Shown here in pieces: positions 26,104 to 35,521 of a stretch of 64,000 nucleotides of DNA (its first letter is position 1; every line of letters begins with the position of its first letter). The stretch is from contig NZ_JAFEUP010000005.1 in assembly GCF_016901015.1 (NCBI RefSeq), positions 486,658-550,657 on the forward strand, in the 5' to 3' direction. The translations under genes were made by a program, and so were the position numbers. Below the pieces are notes generated by a model. That model searched no databases and was not told where the DNA came from. It saw only the letters and a program-made list of their open reading frames with translations. The DNA comes from Zestomonas insulae (GTDB lineage: Bacteria; Pseudomonadota; Gammaproteobacteria; Pseudomonadales; Pseudomonadaceae).

Positions 26104-27413
26104 ACCCGCGCCTGGCCGCCGCCCGCGCCCTGGCCTCGGTACTCTCCGGCAAGGCCTCGCTGGGCAGCAGCCTGCCGCCGCTGCTGGACAAGGTCGAGCC
26201 GCGCGACCGCGGCCTGGCCCAGGACCTGGCGTTCGGCACGGCACGCTGGCAGCCGCGCCTGGCACTGCTTGCCGAGAAGCTGCTGCAGAAGCCGTTCAAG
26301 GCCGCCGACCGCGATGTCGAGGCGCTGTTGCTGGTCGGCCTGTACCAGCTGCTGCATACGCGCATCCCGGCCCATGCCGCCATTGGCGAGACGGTGGCCT
26401 GCGTCGACAAGCTGAAGAAATCCTCGCTCAAAGGCCTGCTCAACGCCGTGCTGCGCAATGCCCAGCGCGACCATCAGGAACTGTTCGCCGAGCTGGACCG
26501 CGACCCGGTGCTGCACACCGCCCACCCGCGCTGGTTGCAGAAGCGCCTCAAGGCCGACTGGCCGGAGCACTGGCAGGCAATCTGCGCCGCCAACAACGTC
26601 CATCCGCCGCTGATCCTGCGGGTCAATCGCCGCCACGGCAGCCGCGACGCCTACCTCGCCGAGCTGCAGACCGCCGGCATCGCCGCCACGGCCTGCGCCT
26701 ACAGCCGCGATGGCGTGGTGCTCGCCGAAGCCTGCGACGTCACCCAATTGCCGGGCTTCGCCGCAGGCCGCCTCAGCGTGCAGGACGAGGCGGCGCAACT
26801 GGCCGCCGAGCTGCTCGAACTGGCACCCGGCCAGCGCGTGCTGGACGCCTGCGCGGCACCGGGTGGCAAGACCTGCCACCTGCTCGAAGCCGAGCCGGGT
26901 CTGGCCGCAGTGGTCGCCGTCGACCTGGAAGAGAAGCGCCTGGTCCGGGTGCGCGACAACCTCGCGCGCCTCGGCCTCGACGCCACTCTGATCGCCGCCG
27001 ACGGCCGCGACACCGCCGCCTGGTGGGACGGCACGCCGTTCCAGCGCATCCTCCTCGATGCGCCGTGCTCGGCCACCGGGGTGATTCGTCGCCACCCGGA
27101 CATCAAGCTGACCCGCCAGGCCGAGGACATCCCGGCGCTGGCCCAGCTGCAGGGCGAACTGCTCGATGCGCTATGGCCGACCCTCGAGGTCGGCGGCGTG
27201 CTGCTCTACGCCACCTGTTCGGTGCTGCCTGAGGAAAACTCGGACAACATCGCTGCCTTCCTGGCCCGCACCCCGGGCGCCCGTGAGCTGGACATCGCCG
27301 GGCCGTTCGGCGTGAAACAGGCGCACGGCCGCCAGCTGCTACCGCAGGACGGCGGCCACGACGGCTTCTACTATGCCAAGCTGATCAAGATCGCCGCCGG
27401 TCCGCGCGGCTGA
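26100..27413 (+). CDS. rsmB: 16S rRNA m5C967 methyltransferase
   Basis: An RsmB/Sun methyltransferase of 437 residues. It has an N-terminal NusB-like RNA-binding domain (about 1-140) and a C-terminal SAM-dependent domain with DACAAPGGKTCHLLE. The two catalytic cysteines are in DAPCSATGVIRRHPDIK and YATCSVLPEEN. It overlaps fmt by ATGA, which indicates translational coupling. Confidence 0.96.
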   Translation: MNPRLAAARALASVLSGKASLGSSLPPLLDKVEPRDRGLAQDLAFGTARWQPRLALLAEKLLQKPFKAADRDVEALLLVGLYQLLHTRIPAHAAIGETVACVDKLKKSSLKGLLNAVLRNAQRDHQELFAELDRDPVLHTAHPRWLQKRLKADWPEHWQAICAANNVHPPLILRVNRRHGSRDAYLAELQTAGIAATACAYSRDGVVLAEACDVTQLPGFAAGRLSVQDEAAQLAAELLELAPGQRVLDACAAPGGKTCHLLEAEPGLAAVVAVDLEEKRLVRVRDNLARLGLDATLIAADGRDTAAWWDGTPFQRILLDAPCSATGVIRRHPDIKLTRQAEDIPALAQLQGELLDALWPTLEVGGVLLYATCSVLPEENSDNIAAFLARTPGARELDIAGPFGVKQAHGRQLLPQDGGHDGFYYAKLIKIAAGPRG

Positions 27414-27426
27414 GGATTCCTTCCGG

Positions 27427-28800
27427 ATGAAGATCATCATTCTCGGCGCCGGCCAGGTCGGCGGGACGCTCGCCGAACACCTGGCCAGCGAGGCCAACGA
27501 CATCACCGTGGTCGACACCGATGGCGAACGCCTGCGCGACCTCGGCGATCGTCTCGACATCCGCACCGTGCAAGGCCGCGGCTCGTTCCCCACGGTGCTG
27601 CGCCAGGCCGGCGCGGACGACGCCGACATGCTGGTGGCGGTGACCAACAGCGACGAGACCAACATGGTCGCCTGCCAGGTCGCCTACACCCTGTTCCACA
27701 CCCCGACCAAGATCGCCCGGGTCCGCGAGTCGGCCTACCTGACCCGCGCCGGGCTGTTCGACAACGAGGCGATCCCGGTCGACGTGCTGATCAGTCCCGA
27801 GCAGGTGGTGACCAACTACATCAAGCGCCTGATCGAGTACCCCGGCGCGCTGCAGGTGATCGACTTCGCCGAGGGCAAGGCCCAGCTGGTGGCGATCAAG
27901 GCCTACTACGGCGGCCCGCTGGTCGGCCAGCAGCTGCGCCAGATCCGCCAGCACATGCCCAACGTCGACACCCGGGTGGCGGCGATCTTCCGCCGCGACC
28001 GGCCGATCGCGCCGAAGGGCGACACGGTGATCGAGGCCGACGACGAGGTGTTCTTCATCGCCGCCAAGGGCGACATCCGCGCGGTGATGGGCGAGCTGCG
28101 GCGTCTCGAGGACAGCTACAAGCGCATCGTCATCGCCGGCGGCGGGCATATCGGCGAACGCCTGGCCGAGGCGATCGAGAGCCGCTACCAGGTGAAGATC
28201 ATCGAGATGAACCCGGCGCGCTGCCGGCAGCTGTCCGACACCCTGGACAGCACCGTGGTGCTGCAGGGCAGCGCCTCGGACCGCGACCTGCTGATGGAAG
28301 AGAATGTCGACGACACCGACCTGTTCCTCGCCCTGACCAACGACGACGAGGCCAACATCATGTCCTCGCTGCTGGCCAAGCGCCTCGGTGCGCGCAAGGT
28401 GATGACCATCATCAACAACCCGGCCTACGTCGACCTGGTGCAGGGCGGCAACATCGACATCGCCATCAGCCCGCAGCTGGCGACCATCGGCAGCCTGCTC
28501 ACCCACGTGCGCCGCGGCGACATCGTCAGCGCCCACTCGCTGCGCCGCGGCGCCGCCGAGGCGATCGAGGTGATCGCGCACGGCGACGCCAAGTCGAGCA
28601 AGGTGGTCGGCCGCCGGGTCGAGGACATCGCCCTGCCGCCGGGCACCACCATCGGCGCGGTGATCCGCAACGACGAGGTGCTGATCGCCCACGACGACAC
28701 CGAAATCCGCTCCGGCGACCAGGTGATCCTGTTCCTCGTCGACAAGAAGTACATCCGCGACGTCGAACGCCTGTTCCAGGTCGGCCTGACCTTCTTCTGA
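27427..28800 (+). CDS. trkA: Trk potassium uptake regulatory subunit TrkA
   Basis: A cytosolic NAD(H)-binding gating subunit of the Trk K+ transporters. The 457 residues form two tandem RCK units, each with a GxGxxG fold (IILGAGQVGGTLAEHL at 3-18; IVIAGGGHIGERLAEAI near 235-251) and a RCK_C domain. It begins 13 bp after rsmB, with GGA just upstream of the ATG. Confidence 0.97.
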   Translation: MKIIILGAGQVGGTLAEHLASEANDITVVDTDGERLRDLGDRLDIRTVQGRGSFPTVLRQAGADDADMLVAVTNSDETNMVACQVAYTLFHTPTKIARVRESAYLTRAGLFDNEAIPVDVLISPEQVVTNYIKRLIEYPGALQVIDFAEGKAQLVAIKAYYGGPLVGQQLRQIRQHMPNVDTRVAAIFRRDRPIAPKGDTVIEADDEVFFIAAKGDIRAVMGELRRLEDSYKRIVIAGGGHIGERLAEAIESRYQVKIIEMNPARCRQLSDTLDSTVVLQGSASDRDLLMEENVDDTDLFLALTNDDEANIMSSLLAKRLGARKVMTIINNPAYVDLVQGGNIDIAISPQLATIGSLLTHVRRGDIVSAHSLRRGAAEAIEVIAHGDAKSSKVVGRRVEDIALPPGTTIGAVIRNDEVLIAHDDTEIRSGDQVILFLVDKKYIRDVERLFQVGLTFF

Positions 28801-28810
28801 GGAACAACGC

Positions 28811-29134
28811 ATGCTCGACGGACTGGAAAAGCTGCTGGCCAAGGGCGTCGACAACGCCCTGCTGCGCTTCGGCCTCGGCAAGGGCTATCTCGATCAGCAG
28901 GACTATCCGCGTGCCGCCGAGCACCTGCGCGCCTGCGTCGGCTTCGATGCCAACTACTCGGCGGCCTGGAAGCTGCTCGGCAAGGCCCTGCAGGCCCAGC
29001 ACGACCTGGACGGTGCACGCGACGCCTGGCAGCAGGGCATCCGCGCGGCGCAGAGCCACGGCGACAAGCAGGCGGAGAAGGAGATGAATGTGTTCCTGCG
29101 CAAACTGGACAAGGCGGCGCCAACGGCGCCCTGA
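28811..29134 (+). CDS. Small TPR-repeat protein
   Basis: A soluble 107-residue protein made of about two TPR helices pairs (ALLRFGLGKGYLDQQDYPRAAEHLRACVGFD; AWKLLGKALQAQHDLDGARDAWQQGIRAA). It has no signal peptide and no catalytic motif. It starts 10 bp after trkA and ends next to the convergent PilZ gene. A protein-protein interaction role is inferred from the repeats; the partner is unknown. Confidence 0.85.
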   Translation: MLDGLEKLLAKGVDNALLRFGLGKGYLDQQDYPRAAEHLRACVGFDANYSAAWKLLGKALQAQHDLDGARDAWQQGIRAAQSHGDKQAEKEMNVFLRKLDKAAPTAP

Positions 29135-29425
29135 TCACTCGGCGGCGTACTGCCGGGCATCCTCGTCCGTGCAGAAGCGCAGGCCGACACCCTCCGCGTC
29201 GGCGCGCATCACCTCCATGCTGAGGATCGGCGCATCGAACGGCAGGTCCTGCACCTGCCCGGTGACCCGCGTGCCGAGCGGCAGGGCGAGCAGCTCGGTA
29301 TGCCGTACGTAGACACCGCCGTCGGACAGGTCGCGGGTCTGCGCGACCAGTTCGCCGAAGCTCGGGTGGCAGATCTTGATGCGGCACTTCATCGGCGTAC
29401 GCGGATACTGACGCTGGTTGGACAT
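29135..29425 (-). CDS. PilZ-domain protein
   Basis: A single PilZ domain of 96 residues, predicted to bind cyclic-di-GMP. The RxxxR motif is present at the N-terminus (RQYPRTPMKCR), followed by the second motif DLSDGGVYV (D/NxSxxG). It is short, with no partner domain, so it probably acts as an adaptor. It converges on the TPR gene without a gap (stop 29135). Confidence 0.88.
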   Translation of the reverse strand: MSNQRQYPRTPMKCRIKICHPSFGELVAQTRDLSDGGVYVRHTELLALPLGTRVTGQVQDLPFDAPILSMEVMRADAEGVGLRFCTDEDARQYAAE

Positions 29426-29493
29426 GCATGGCCCCGCTGGCAGGTGGTAGCGGTTTTAATAACCCAAAATGCGCTATTCGCCCAGCATCTAGC

Positions 29494-29519
29494 AGAAAAA
29501 AGGCGCCTTTCGGCGCCTT
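29494..29519 (-). terminator. Terminator of the acyltransferase gene
   Basis: On the minus strand AAGGCGCC-GAAA-GGCGCCTT is followed directly by TTTT. It lies 10 bp past the acyltransferase stop. Confidence 0.9.
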
Positions 29520-29528
29520 CTGCGGGGA

Positions 29529-30422
29529 TCAGTACCAGCGCGGCTCGCCGGCCGGGCGCTTCTTGAAGCGCTTCATGGTCCACATGTACTGGCTCGGCCA
29601 GGTGCGCACGTAGCGCTCGACCACCTGACTCATGGCCGCCACCGAGGTCTCCGCGTCGCTGCTGTACATGCCTTCCGGCGCGGCCTCGAAGATCACCTTG
29701 AAGCCCGAGCCGTCGGCCAGCCGCAGGGCGTGGATGAACACCCCGTTGGCCTTGCCGCCGGCGAGCATGCCGGCGACGAACTTGCTGGTCAGCGCCTGGG
29801 TGGCGCAGAACGGCACGAAGAAGCCCGAGCTCTCGCTTGGCTCCGGGTCGGCGGGAATGCCCACCGCGCCGCCCTTGCGCACTTCCTTGATGACGCTGAG
29901 GATGCCTTCCTTGGTCGACGGCGCCACACGGTTGCCGAGCTGCACGCGCTGCTTCTGCAGCAGTTCATCGACCGCCTTGAGCTTCGGCGGGCGGTAGAAA
30001 ATGATCGGCTTGCACAGGCTGCAGTAGTAGTGGTTGAGCACTTCCCAGTTGCCCAGGTGGCTGGTGATACCAACCAGGCCCTTGTCGCTGTCCAGCGCCG
30101 CCTGCAGCACGTCGAGGCCTTCCACTTCGCGGATCAGCTCGATCGAGCGCTGCGCCGGCCAGATCCACGCGCAGGCGCTTTCCGTGAAGGTCCGCCCGGT
30201 GTCCATCAGGGTGCGCCGCAGCAGGTCGTCGAGCGCAACATGGTCGAGCTCGGGGAAGCACTTGCTGAGGTTGATGCGCGCCACCTCGCGCGAACGGTTG
30301 GGCAGCTTCCACATCAGCCAGCCGATCGCCGCGCCGACCGCCTGCACGGCCCGCCAGGGCAGCAGGGCGAACAGCCGCAGGGCCCCGACGATCACCGCGC
30401 CTTTGAGCTTATCCACAGGCAA
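29529..30422 (-). CDS. Lipid A biosynthesis lauroyl/acyl transferase family (LpxL/HtrB-like)
   Basis: An inner-membrane acyltransferase of 297 residues that adds a secondary acyl chain to lipid A. One N-terminal hydrophobic segment is seen at about 8-35. The catalytic motif is HLGNWE, with further family blocks RTFTESACAWIWP, IIFYRPPKLKAVDELLQKQR and VGIPADPEPSESSGFFVPF. Which acyl position it serves cannot be read from the sequence. The codons for PVDK near the start contain a perfect DnaA box (30409-30417). Confidence 0.9.
   Translation of the reverse strand: MPVDKLKGAVIVGALRLFALLPWRAVQAVGAAIGWLMWKLPNRSREVARINLSKCFPELDHVALDDLLRRTLMDTGRTFTESACAWIWPAQRSIELIREVEGLDVLQAALDSDKGLVGITSHLGNWEVLNHYYCSLCKPIIFYRPPKLKAVDELLQKQRVQLGNRVAPSTKEGILSVIKEVRKGGAVGIPADPEPSESSGFFVPFCATQALTSKFVAGMLAGGKANGVFIHALRLADGSGFKVIFEAAPEGMYSSDAETSVAAMSQVVERYVRTWPSQYMWTMKRFKKRPAGEPRWY
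30409..30417 (+). promoter_or_regulatory. Perfect DnaA box at the start of the acyltransferase gene
   Basis: TTATCCACA lies within the first codons of the minus-strand gene, 6-14 bp inside its ATG. It is about 11.6 kb from the dnaA-side origin. It may be chance, or a titration or regulatory site. Confidence 0.45.
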
Positions 30423-30482
30423 CTCCCGAAATTCGCAAAGGCGCGCATTGTAACCGCCGCCCGCCCCGTGGTTGTAGCGCGC

Positions 30483-31034
30483 TTAGCGGCTCAGTGCGGC
30501 GTGCCGATCGCAGTCGAGGGTATGGTCCATGACCATCCCCGCGGCCTGCATGAAGGCGTAGCAGATGGTCGGCCCGACGAAGGTGAAGCCGGCCTTCTTC
30601 AGCGCCTTGCTCATCGCCTCGGCCTCGTCGGTGACCGCCGGCACGTCGCCGCGACCGGTGAAACGATTGATCTTCGGCTGGCCGCCAACGAACGACCAGA
30701 GCAGCTCGACCGGATCGTCCAGGCGCAGCCAGGCCTGGGCGTTCTGCCGCACCGCCTTGAGCTTGAGGCGGTTGCGGATGATCCCCGAGTCCTGCATCAG
30801 TTGCTCGATCTCGGCATCGCTGAGTTGCGCCAGGCGCTGGGGATCGAAGCCGTGCAGCACCTCGCGGTAGCGCGCACGCTTCTTCAGCACGGTGAACCAC
30901 GACAATCCGGCCTGCGCGCCTTCCAGCTGCAGCAGTTCGAACAGCTGCCGCGCATCGCGCAGCGGCACCCCCCATTCCTCGTCGTGGTAGGCCATGTACA
31001 GCGGATCGTCAGAACACCAGAAGCAGCGTGGCAT
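30483..31034 (-). CDS. tag: 3-methyladenine DNA glycosylase I
   Basis: Removes 3-methyladenine from alkylated DNA. The 183 residues keep the zinc ligands C4, H17, H171 and C175 (MPRCFWC, YHDEEWG, DHTLDCDRH). The catalytic-pocket E38 (LQLEGAQAGLSW) and FVGPTICYAFMQAAGMVMDH are also present. It is divergent from glyQ. Confidence 0.97.
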   Translation of the reverse strand: MPRCFWCSDDPLYMAYHDEEWGVPLRDARQLFELLQLEGAQAGLSWFTVLKKRARYREVLHGFDPQRLAQLSDAEIEQLMQDSGIIRNRLKLKAVRQNAQAWLRLDDPVELLWSFVGGQPKINRFTGRGDVPAVTDEAEAMSKALKKAGFTFVGPTICYAFMQAAGMVMDHTLDCDRHAALSR

Positions 31035-31117
31035 AAGCCTTCCCGGGCAGTGGAGGGGGCGACTATTGGGGTATACTCCCGCCCTTTCTGTCGCAGCCTC
31101 AGAACAGGTGAATTTTC

Positions 31118-32065
31118 GTGAGCCAGCCTACGCCTGCCGTGCGCACCTTCCAAGATTTGATCCTCGCCCTGCAGCAATACTGGGCGCAGCAAGGCTGCGT
31201 GATCCTGCAGCCGTACGATATGGAAATGGGCGCCGGCACCTTCCACACCGCCACCTTCCTGCGCGCCATCGGCCCGGAGAACTGGAACGCCGCCTACGTG
31301 CAGCCGAGCCGGCGCCCGGCGGATGGTCGCTATGGCGAGAACCCCAACCGCCTGCAGCACTACTACCAGTTCCAGGTGGTGTTCAAACCCAACCCGGAAA
31401 ACATCCAGGAGCTGTACCTCGGCTCGCTGAAGGCGATCGGCATCGACCCGCTGGTGCATGACATCCGCTTCGTCGAGGACAACTGGGAATCGCCGACCCT
31501 CGGCGCCTGGGGCCTGGGCTGGGAAGTCTGGCTGAACGGCATGGAAGTCACCCAGTTCACCTACTTCCAGCAGGTCGGCGGCCTCGAGTGCTACCCGGTG
31601 ACCGGCGAGATCACCTACGGCCTGGAGCGCCTGGCCATGTACCTGCAGGGCGTCGACTCGGTCTACGATTTGGTCTGGACCCACGGCCCGTTCGGCCCGG
31701 TGACCTACGGCGACGTGTTCCACCAGAACGAGGTCGAGCAGTCGACCTACAACTTCGAGCACGCCAACGTGCCGAAGCTGTTCGAGCTGTTCGATTTCTA
31801 CGAGTCGGAAGCCAACCGCCTGATCGAGCTGGAGCTGCCGCTGCCGACCTACGAGATGGTCCTCAAGGCCTCGCACACCTTCAACCTGCTCGACGCCCGC
31901 CGCGCCATCTCGGTGACCGAGCGTCAGCGTTACATCCTGCGCGTGCGCACCCTGGCCCGCGCCGTGGCGCAGAGTTACCTGAACGCGCGCGCCAAGCTCG
32001 GCTTCCCGATGGCCAGCCCCGAACTGCGTGACGAAGTACTGGCCAAGCTGGAGGCTGCAGAATGA
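31118..32065 (+). CDS. glyQ: Glycyl-tRNA synthetase alpha subunit
   Basis: The catalytic subunit of the alpha2-beta2 class II GlyRS, 315 residues. Motifs include ILALQQYWAQQGCVILQPYDMEMGAG, the motif 2 region QPSRRPADGRYGENPNRLQHYYQFQVV and GLERLAMYLQGVDSVYDLVW. A TATACT -10-like box at 31072-31077 lies 40 bp upstream, without a clear -35. Its stop overlaps the glyS ATG by 4 bp. Confidence 0.98.
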   Translation: MSQPTPAVRTFQDLILALQQYWAQQGCVILQPYDMEMGAGTFHTATFLRAIGPENWNAAYVQPSRRPADGRYGENPNRLQHYYQFQVVFKPNPENIQELYLGSLKAIGIDPLVHDIRFVEDNWESPTLGAWGLGWEVWLNGMEVTQFTYFQQVGGLECYPVTGEITYGLERLAMYLQGVDSVYDLVWTHGPFGPVTYGDVFHQNEVEQSTYNFEHANVPKLFELFDFYESEANRLIELELPLPTYEMVLKASHTFNLLDARRAISVTERQRYILRVRTLARAVAQSYLNARAKLGFPMASPELRDEVLAKLEAAE

Positions 32066-34116
32066 GTGCACAAGATTTCCTCGTCGAACTGGGTACCGAA
32101 GAGCTGCCGCCGAAGGCCCTGAAAAGCCTCGCCGGCGCCTTCCTGGCCGGCATCGAGAAGGGCCTCAAGGCCGCCGGCCTGAGCTACGCCGGCGCCCAGG
32201 TATACGCCGCACCGCGGCGCCTGGCGGTGCTGGTCGAGCAGCTGGCAACCCAGCAGCCGGACCGCAGCGTCAACCTCGACGGCCCGCCACTGCAGGCCGC
32301 GTTCGGCGCCGATGGCCAACCGACCCAGGCCGCGCTCGGCTTTGCCAAGAAGTGTGGCGTCGAGCTGGCGCAGATCGATCAGTCCGGGCCGAAGCTGCGC
32401 TTTTCGCAGAACATCCCCGGCCAGCCGGCCGCCGGCCTGCTGCCGGGCATCGTCGAAACCTCGCTGAACGAGCTGCCGATTCCCAAGCGCATGCGCTGGG
32501 CGGCGCGCCGCGAAGAGTTCGTGCGCCCGACCCAGTGGCTGGTGATGCTGTTCGGCGACGAGGTGGTGGACTGCACCATCCTCGCCCAGCGCGCCGGGCG
32601 CGAGTCGCGCGGTCACCGCTTCCACAACCCGGATCAGGTGCGCATCTCCAAGCCGAGCACCTACCTGGAAGACCTGCGCAGTGCCCACGTGCTGGCCGAC
32701 TTCGCCGAGCGTCGCGCGCTGATCGAGCAACGCGTCGCTGCGCTGGCCGCCGAACAGCAGGGCAGTGCGATCGTCCCGGCCGAGCTGCTCGACGAAGTCA
32801 CCGCGCTGGTCGAGTGGCCGGTGCCGCTGGTCTGCAGCTTCGAGGAACGCTTCCTTGCCGTGCCGCAGGAAGCGCTGATCTCCACCATGCAGGACAACCA
32901 GAAGTACTTCTGCCTGCTCGACGCCGACGGCAAGCTGCTACCGCGCTTCATCACCGTGGCCAACCTGGTCAGCAAGGACCCAGCGCAGATCGTCGCCGGC
33001 AACGAGAAGGTCGTGCGCCCGCGCCTGACCGACGCCGAGTTCTTCTTCAAGCAGGACCAGAAGCAGCCGCTGGAAAGCTTCAACCAGCGTCTCGCCAACG
33101 TGGTGTTCCAGGCCCAGCTCGGTTCGGTCTACGACAAGGCGCTGCGCGTCTCGATGCTCGCCGCGTTCATCGCCGAGCGCATCGGCGGTGACGGCCAGCG
33201 TGCCGCGCGGGCCGGTCTGCTGTCGAAGTGCGACCTAGCCACCGAGATGGTCGGCGAGTTCCCGGAGATGCAGGGCATCGCCGGCTACTACTACGCACTC
33301 AAGGGTGGTGAGGCCAACGATGTCGCCCTGGCGCTGACCGAGCAGTACATGCCGCGCGGTGCCGGCGCCGAGCTGCCGAGCACCCTCACCGGTGCCGCGG
33401 TGGCGGTGGCCGACAAGCTCGACACCCTAGTCGGAATCTTCGGCATCGGCATGCTGCCAACCGGCAGCAAGGACCCCTACGCCCTGCGCCGTGCCGCTCT
33501 AGGCGTGCTGCGCATCCTCATCGAGAAGCAGCTCGACCTCGACCTGACGGAAACCGTGGCCTTCGCCATCCAGCAGTTCGGCGGCAAGGTCAAGGCCGAC
33601 GGGCTGGCCAGCCAGGTGCTCGACTTCATCTTCGACCGCCTGCGGGCGCGTTACGAAGACGAAGGCGTGGAAGTCGCCAGCTACCAGGCAGTGCGTGCGG
33701 TCAGCCCGGCGTCGCCGCTGGACTTCGACCAGCGTGTGCAGGCCGTGCAGGCGTTCCGCAAGCTGCCGGAAGCCGAAGCCCTGGCCGCCGCCAACAAGCG
33801 CGTGTCCAACCTGCTGAGCAAGGCCGAGGGCGGCGTCGCCGCCACGGTCGAGGCGCACTTCTTCGAGACGCCCAACGAGTTCTCGCTGAATGCGGCGATC
33901 CAGCAGGCCGACCAGGCCGTGCAACCGCTGGCCGAGGCACGCCACTACAGCGAGGCGCTGGCGCGCCTGGCCGCGCTGCGCGAGCCGGTCGACAGCTTCT
34001 TCGAGGCGGTGCTGGTCAACGCCGAGAATCCGCAGGTACGCGCCAATCGCTACGCCTTGCTGGCCAAGCTGCGCGGCCTGTTCCTCGGCGTCGCCGACAT
34101 CTCGCTGCTCGGCTGA
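32062..34116 (+). CDS. glyS: Glycyl-tRNA synthetase beta subunit
   Basis: The beta subunit of tetrameric GlyRS (684 residues), which provides tRNA binding. The N-terminus DFLVELGTEELPPKALKSL is diagnostic. An HD-like region follows (KCDLATEMVGEFPEMQGIAGYYYA), and the C-terminus carries the anticodon-binding DALR-type domain (FFEAVLVNAENPQVRANRYALLAKL). It is translationally coupled to glyQ. Confidence 0.98.
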   Translation: MSAQDFLVELGTEELPPKALKSLAGAFLAGIEKGLKAAGLSYAGAQVYAAPRRLAVLVEQLATQQPDRSVNLDGPPLQAAFGADGQPTQAALGFAKKCGVELAQIDQSGPKLRFSQNIPGQPAAGLLPGIVETSLNELPIPKRMRWAARREEFVRPTQWLVMLFGDEVVDCTILAQRAGRESRGHRFHNPDQVRISKPSTYLEDLRSAHVLADFAERRALIEQRVAALAAEQQGSAIVPAELLDEVTALVEWPVPLVCSFEERFLAVPQEALISTMQDNQKYFCLLDADGKLLPRFITVANLVSKDPAQIVAGNEKVVRPRLTDAEFFFKQDQKQPLESFNQRLANVVFQAQLGSVYDKALRVSMLAAFIAERIGGDGQRAARAGLLSKCDLATEMVGEFPEMQGIAGYYYALKGGEANDVALALTEQYMPRGAGAELPSTLTGAAVAVADKLDTLVGIFGIGMLPTGSKDPYALRRAALGVLRILIEKQLDLDLTETVAFAIQQFGGKVKADGLASQVLDFIFDRLRARYEDEGVEVASYQAVRAVSPASPLDFDQRVQAVQAFRKLPEAEALAAANKRVSNLLSKAEGGVAATVEAHFFETPNEFSLNAAIQQADQAVQPLAEARHYSEALARLAALREPVDSFFEAVLVNAENPQVRANRYALLAKLRGLFLGVADISLLG

Positions 34117-34126
34117 TCGCTCCGCG

Positions 34127-34152
34127 CCGCGCTCGCCCTCTGGCGAGCGCGG
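34127..34152 (+). terminator. Hairpin between glyS and gmhB
   Basis: A perfect 11-bp stem (CCGCGCTCGCC / GGCGAGCGCGG, loop CTCT) lies 10 bp after the glyS stop. No T-run follows, so it may be an mRNA-stability element rather than a terminator. Confidence 0.45.
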
Positions 34153-34190
34153 TGAGAGCGAGATAACGCCGCAGTACCTTTCGAGTGGCT

Positions 34191-34727
34191 ATGAAACTAC
34201 TGATCCTCGACCGCGACGGAGTCATCAACCAGGACTCCGACGCCTATATCAAATCCGTCGCCGAATGGATCCCGATTCCGGGCGCCATCGAGGCGATCGC
34301 CCGCCTGTCGCAGGCCGGCTGGACAGTGGCGGTGGCCACCAACCAGTCCGGTCTCGCGCGTGGCTATTATGATGTGGCGACCCTCGAGGCCATGCACAGC
34401 CGCCTGCGTCAGCTGGTGGCGGAGCAGGGCGGTGAGCTCGGCCTGATCGTCTACTGCCCGCACGGACCGGACGATGGCTGCGCCTGCCGCAAGCCGAAAC
34501 CCGGCATGTTGCAGCAGATCGCCGCGCATTATCAGGTCAGTCTGGAGGGCATCTGGTTCGTCGGTGACAGCAGCGGTGACCTTGAAGCCGCGCGGGCCGT
34601 CGATAGTCAGCCCGTGTTGGTAAAGACCGGCAAGGGCGAACGCACCCTGGGCAAACCGTTACCGCCTGGGGTTTTGATTTTCGATGATCTGGCGGCCGTC
34701 GCCGATCAGTTGGTTAACGAGGCGTAG
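34191..34727 (+). CDS. gmhB: D-glycero-beta-D-manno-heptose-1,7-bisphosphate 7-phosphatase
   Basis: A HAD phosphatase in ADP-heptose synthesis for the LPS inner core. The 178 residues show the nucleophile motif LDRDGVIN (D7, D9), motif II VATNQSG and a zinc-binding insert CPHGPDDGCACRKPKPGM. Motif IV is FVGDSSGDLEAA. The ATG at 34191 is chosen over a GTG two codons upstream. plsC follows after 7 bp. Confidence 0.93.
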   Translation: MKLLILDRDGVINQDSDAYIKSVAEWIPIPGAIEAIARLSQAGWTVAVATNQSGLARGYYDVATLEAMHSRLRQLVAEQGGELGLIVYCPHGPDDGCACRKPKPGMLQQIAAHYQVSLEGIWFVGDSSGDLEAARAVDSQPVLVKTGKGERTLGKPLPPGVLIFDDLAAVADQLVNEA

Positions 34728-34734
34728 AACCGCA

Positions 34735-35514
34735 ATGTCGACAGTGCAGGCCATCAGAACCCTCTTCTTTTACCTGCTGCTGTCGCTGAGCGCGCTGGTC
34801 TGGTGCCTGATCGGCATGCTCTGCCTGCCCGTGCTGGGCAACTTCCGCACCCGCTATCGCTTCATCGTGCAGACCTGGTGCCGCTTTGCGGTCGGCCTGG
34901 CCAAGGTGATGGTCGGCCTGCGCTACGAAGTGAAGGGCGCCGAGAACATCCCCGCGCAACCCTGCGTGATTCTTGCCAAGCACCAGAGCACCTGGGAAAC
35001 CTTCTTCCTCTCCGGCTACTTCGAGCCGCTAAGCCAGGTGCTCAAGCGCGAACTGCTCTATGTGCCGTTCTTCGGCTGGGCGATTGCCCTGCTCAAGCCG
35101 ATCGCCATCGACCGCGACAACCCCAAGGCCGCCCTCAAGCAGGTGGCGCAGAAGGGTCATCTGCGCCTGCAGCAGGGCTGCTGGGTACTGATCTTCCCGG
35201 AGGGCACGCGGATTCCGGTCGGCGAGATCGGCAAGTTCTCGCGCAGTGGCGCAGCGCTGGCGGTGAACGCCAACCTGCCGGTGCTGCCGATCGCGCACAA
35301 TGCCGGGGTGTTCTGGCCGAAGCAGGGCTGGGCCAAGTACCCAGGCACCATCCAGGTGGTGATCGGCCCGGTGCTGCACGCCGAAGGCGAGGGCCCACGG
35401 GCGATTGCCAACCTCAACGATCGTGCCTTCGCCTGGGTCGAACAGGCCCAGCGCGAACTGGACGCGCAAGCCACGCGGCAGACCTGCAGCGAACAGGTCA
35501 CTGCTGACGTCTGA
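34735..35514 (+). CDS. plsC: 1-acyl-sn-glycerol-3-phosphate acyltransferase
   Basis: Converts lysophosphatidate to phosphatidate at the inner membrane. The 259 residues carry two N-terminal hydrophobic stretches (about 6-35). Motif I reads H83-QSTW-E88, the HX4E variant of HX4D. Motif III is FPEGTR at 154-159, followed by VLPIAHNAG. The ATG at 34735 follows gmhB by 7 bp, so the two are probably cotranscribed. Confidence 0.93.
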   Translation: MSTVQAIRTLFFYLLLSLSALVWCLIGMLCLPVLGNFRTRYRFIVQTWCRFAVGLAKVMVGLRYEVKGAENIPAQPCVILAKHQSTWETFFLSGYFEPLSQVLKRELLYVPFFGWAIALLKPIAIDRDNPKAALKQVAQKGHLRLQQGCWVLIFPEGTRIPVGEIGKFSRSGAALAVNANLPVLPIAHNAGVFWPKQGWAKYPGTIQVVIGPVLHAEGEGPRAIANLNDRAFAWVEQAQRELDAQATRQTCSEQVTADV

Positions 35515-35521
35515 GGCGCTC

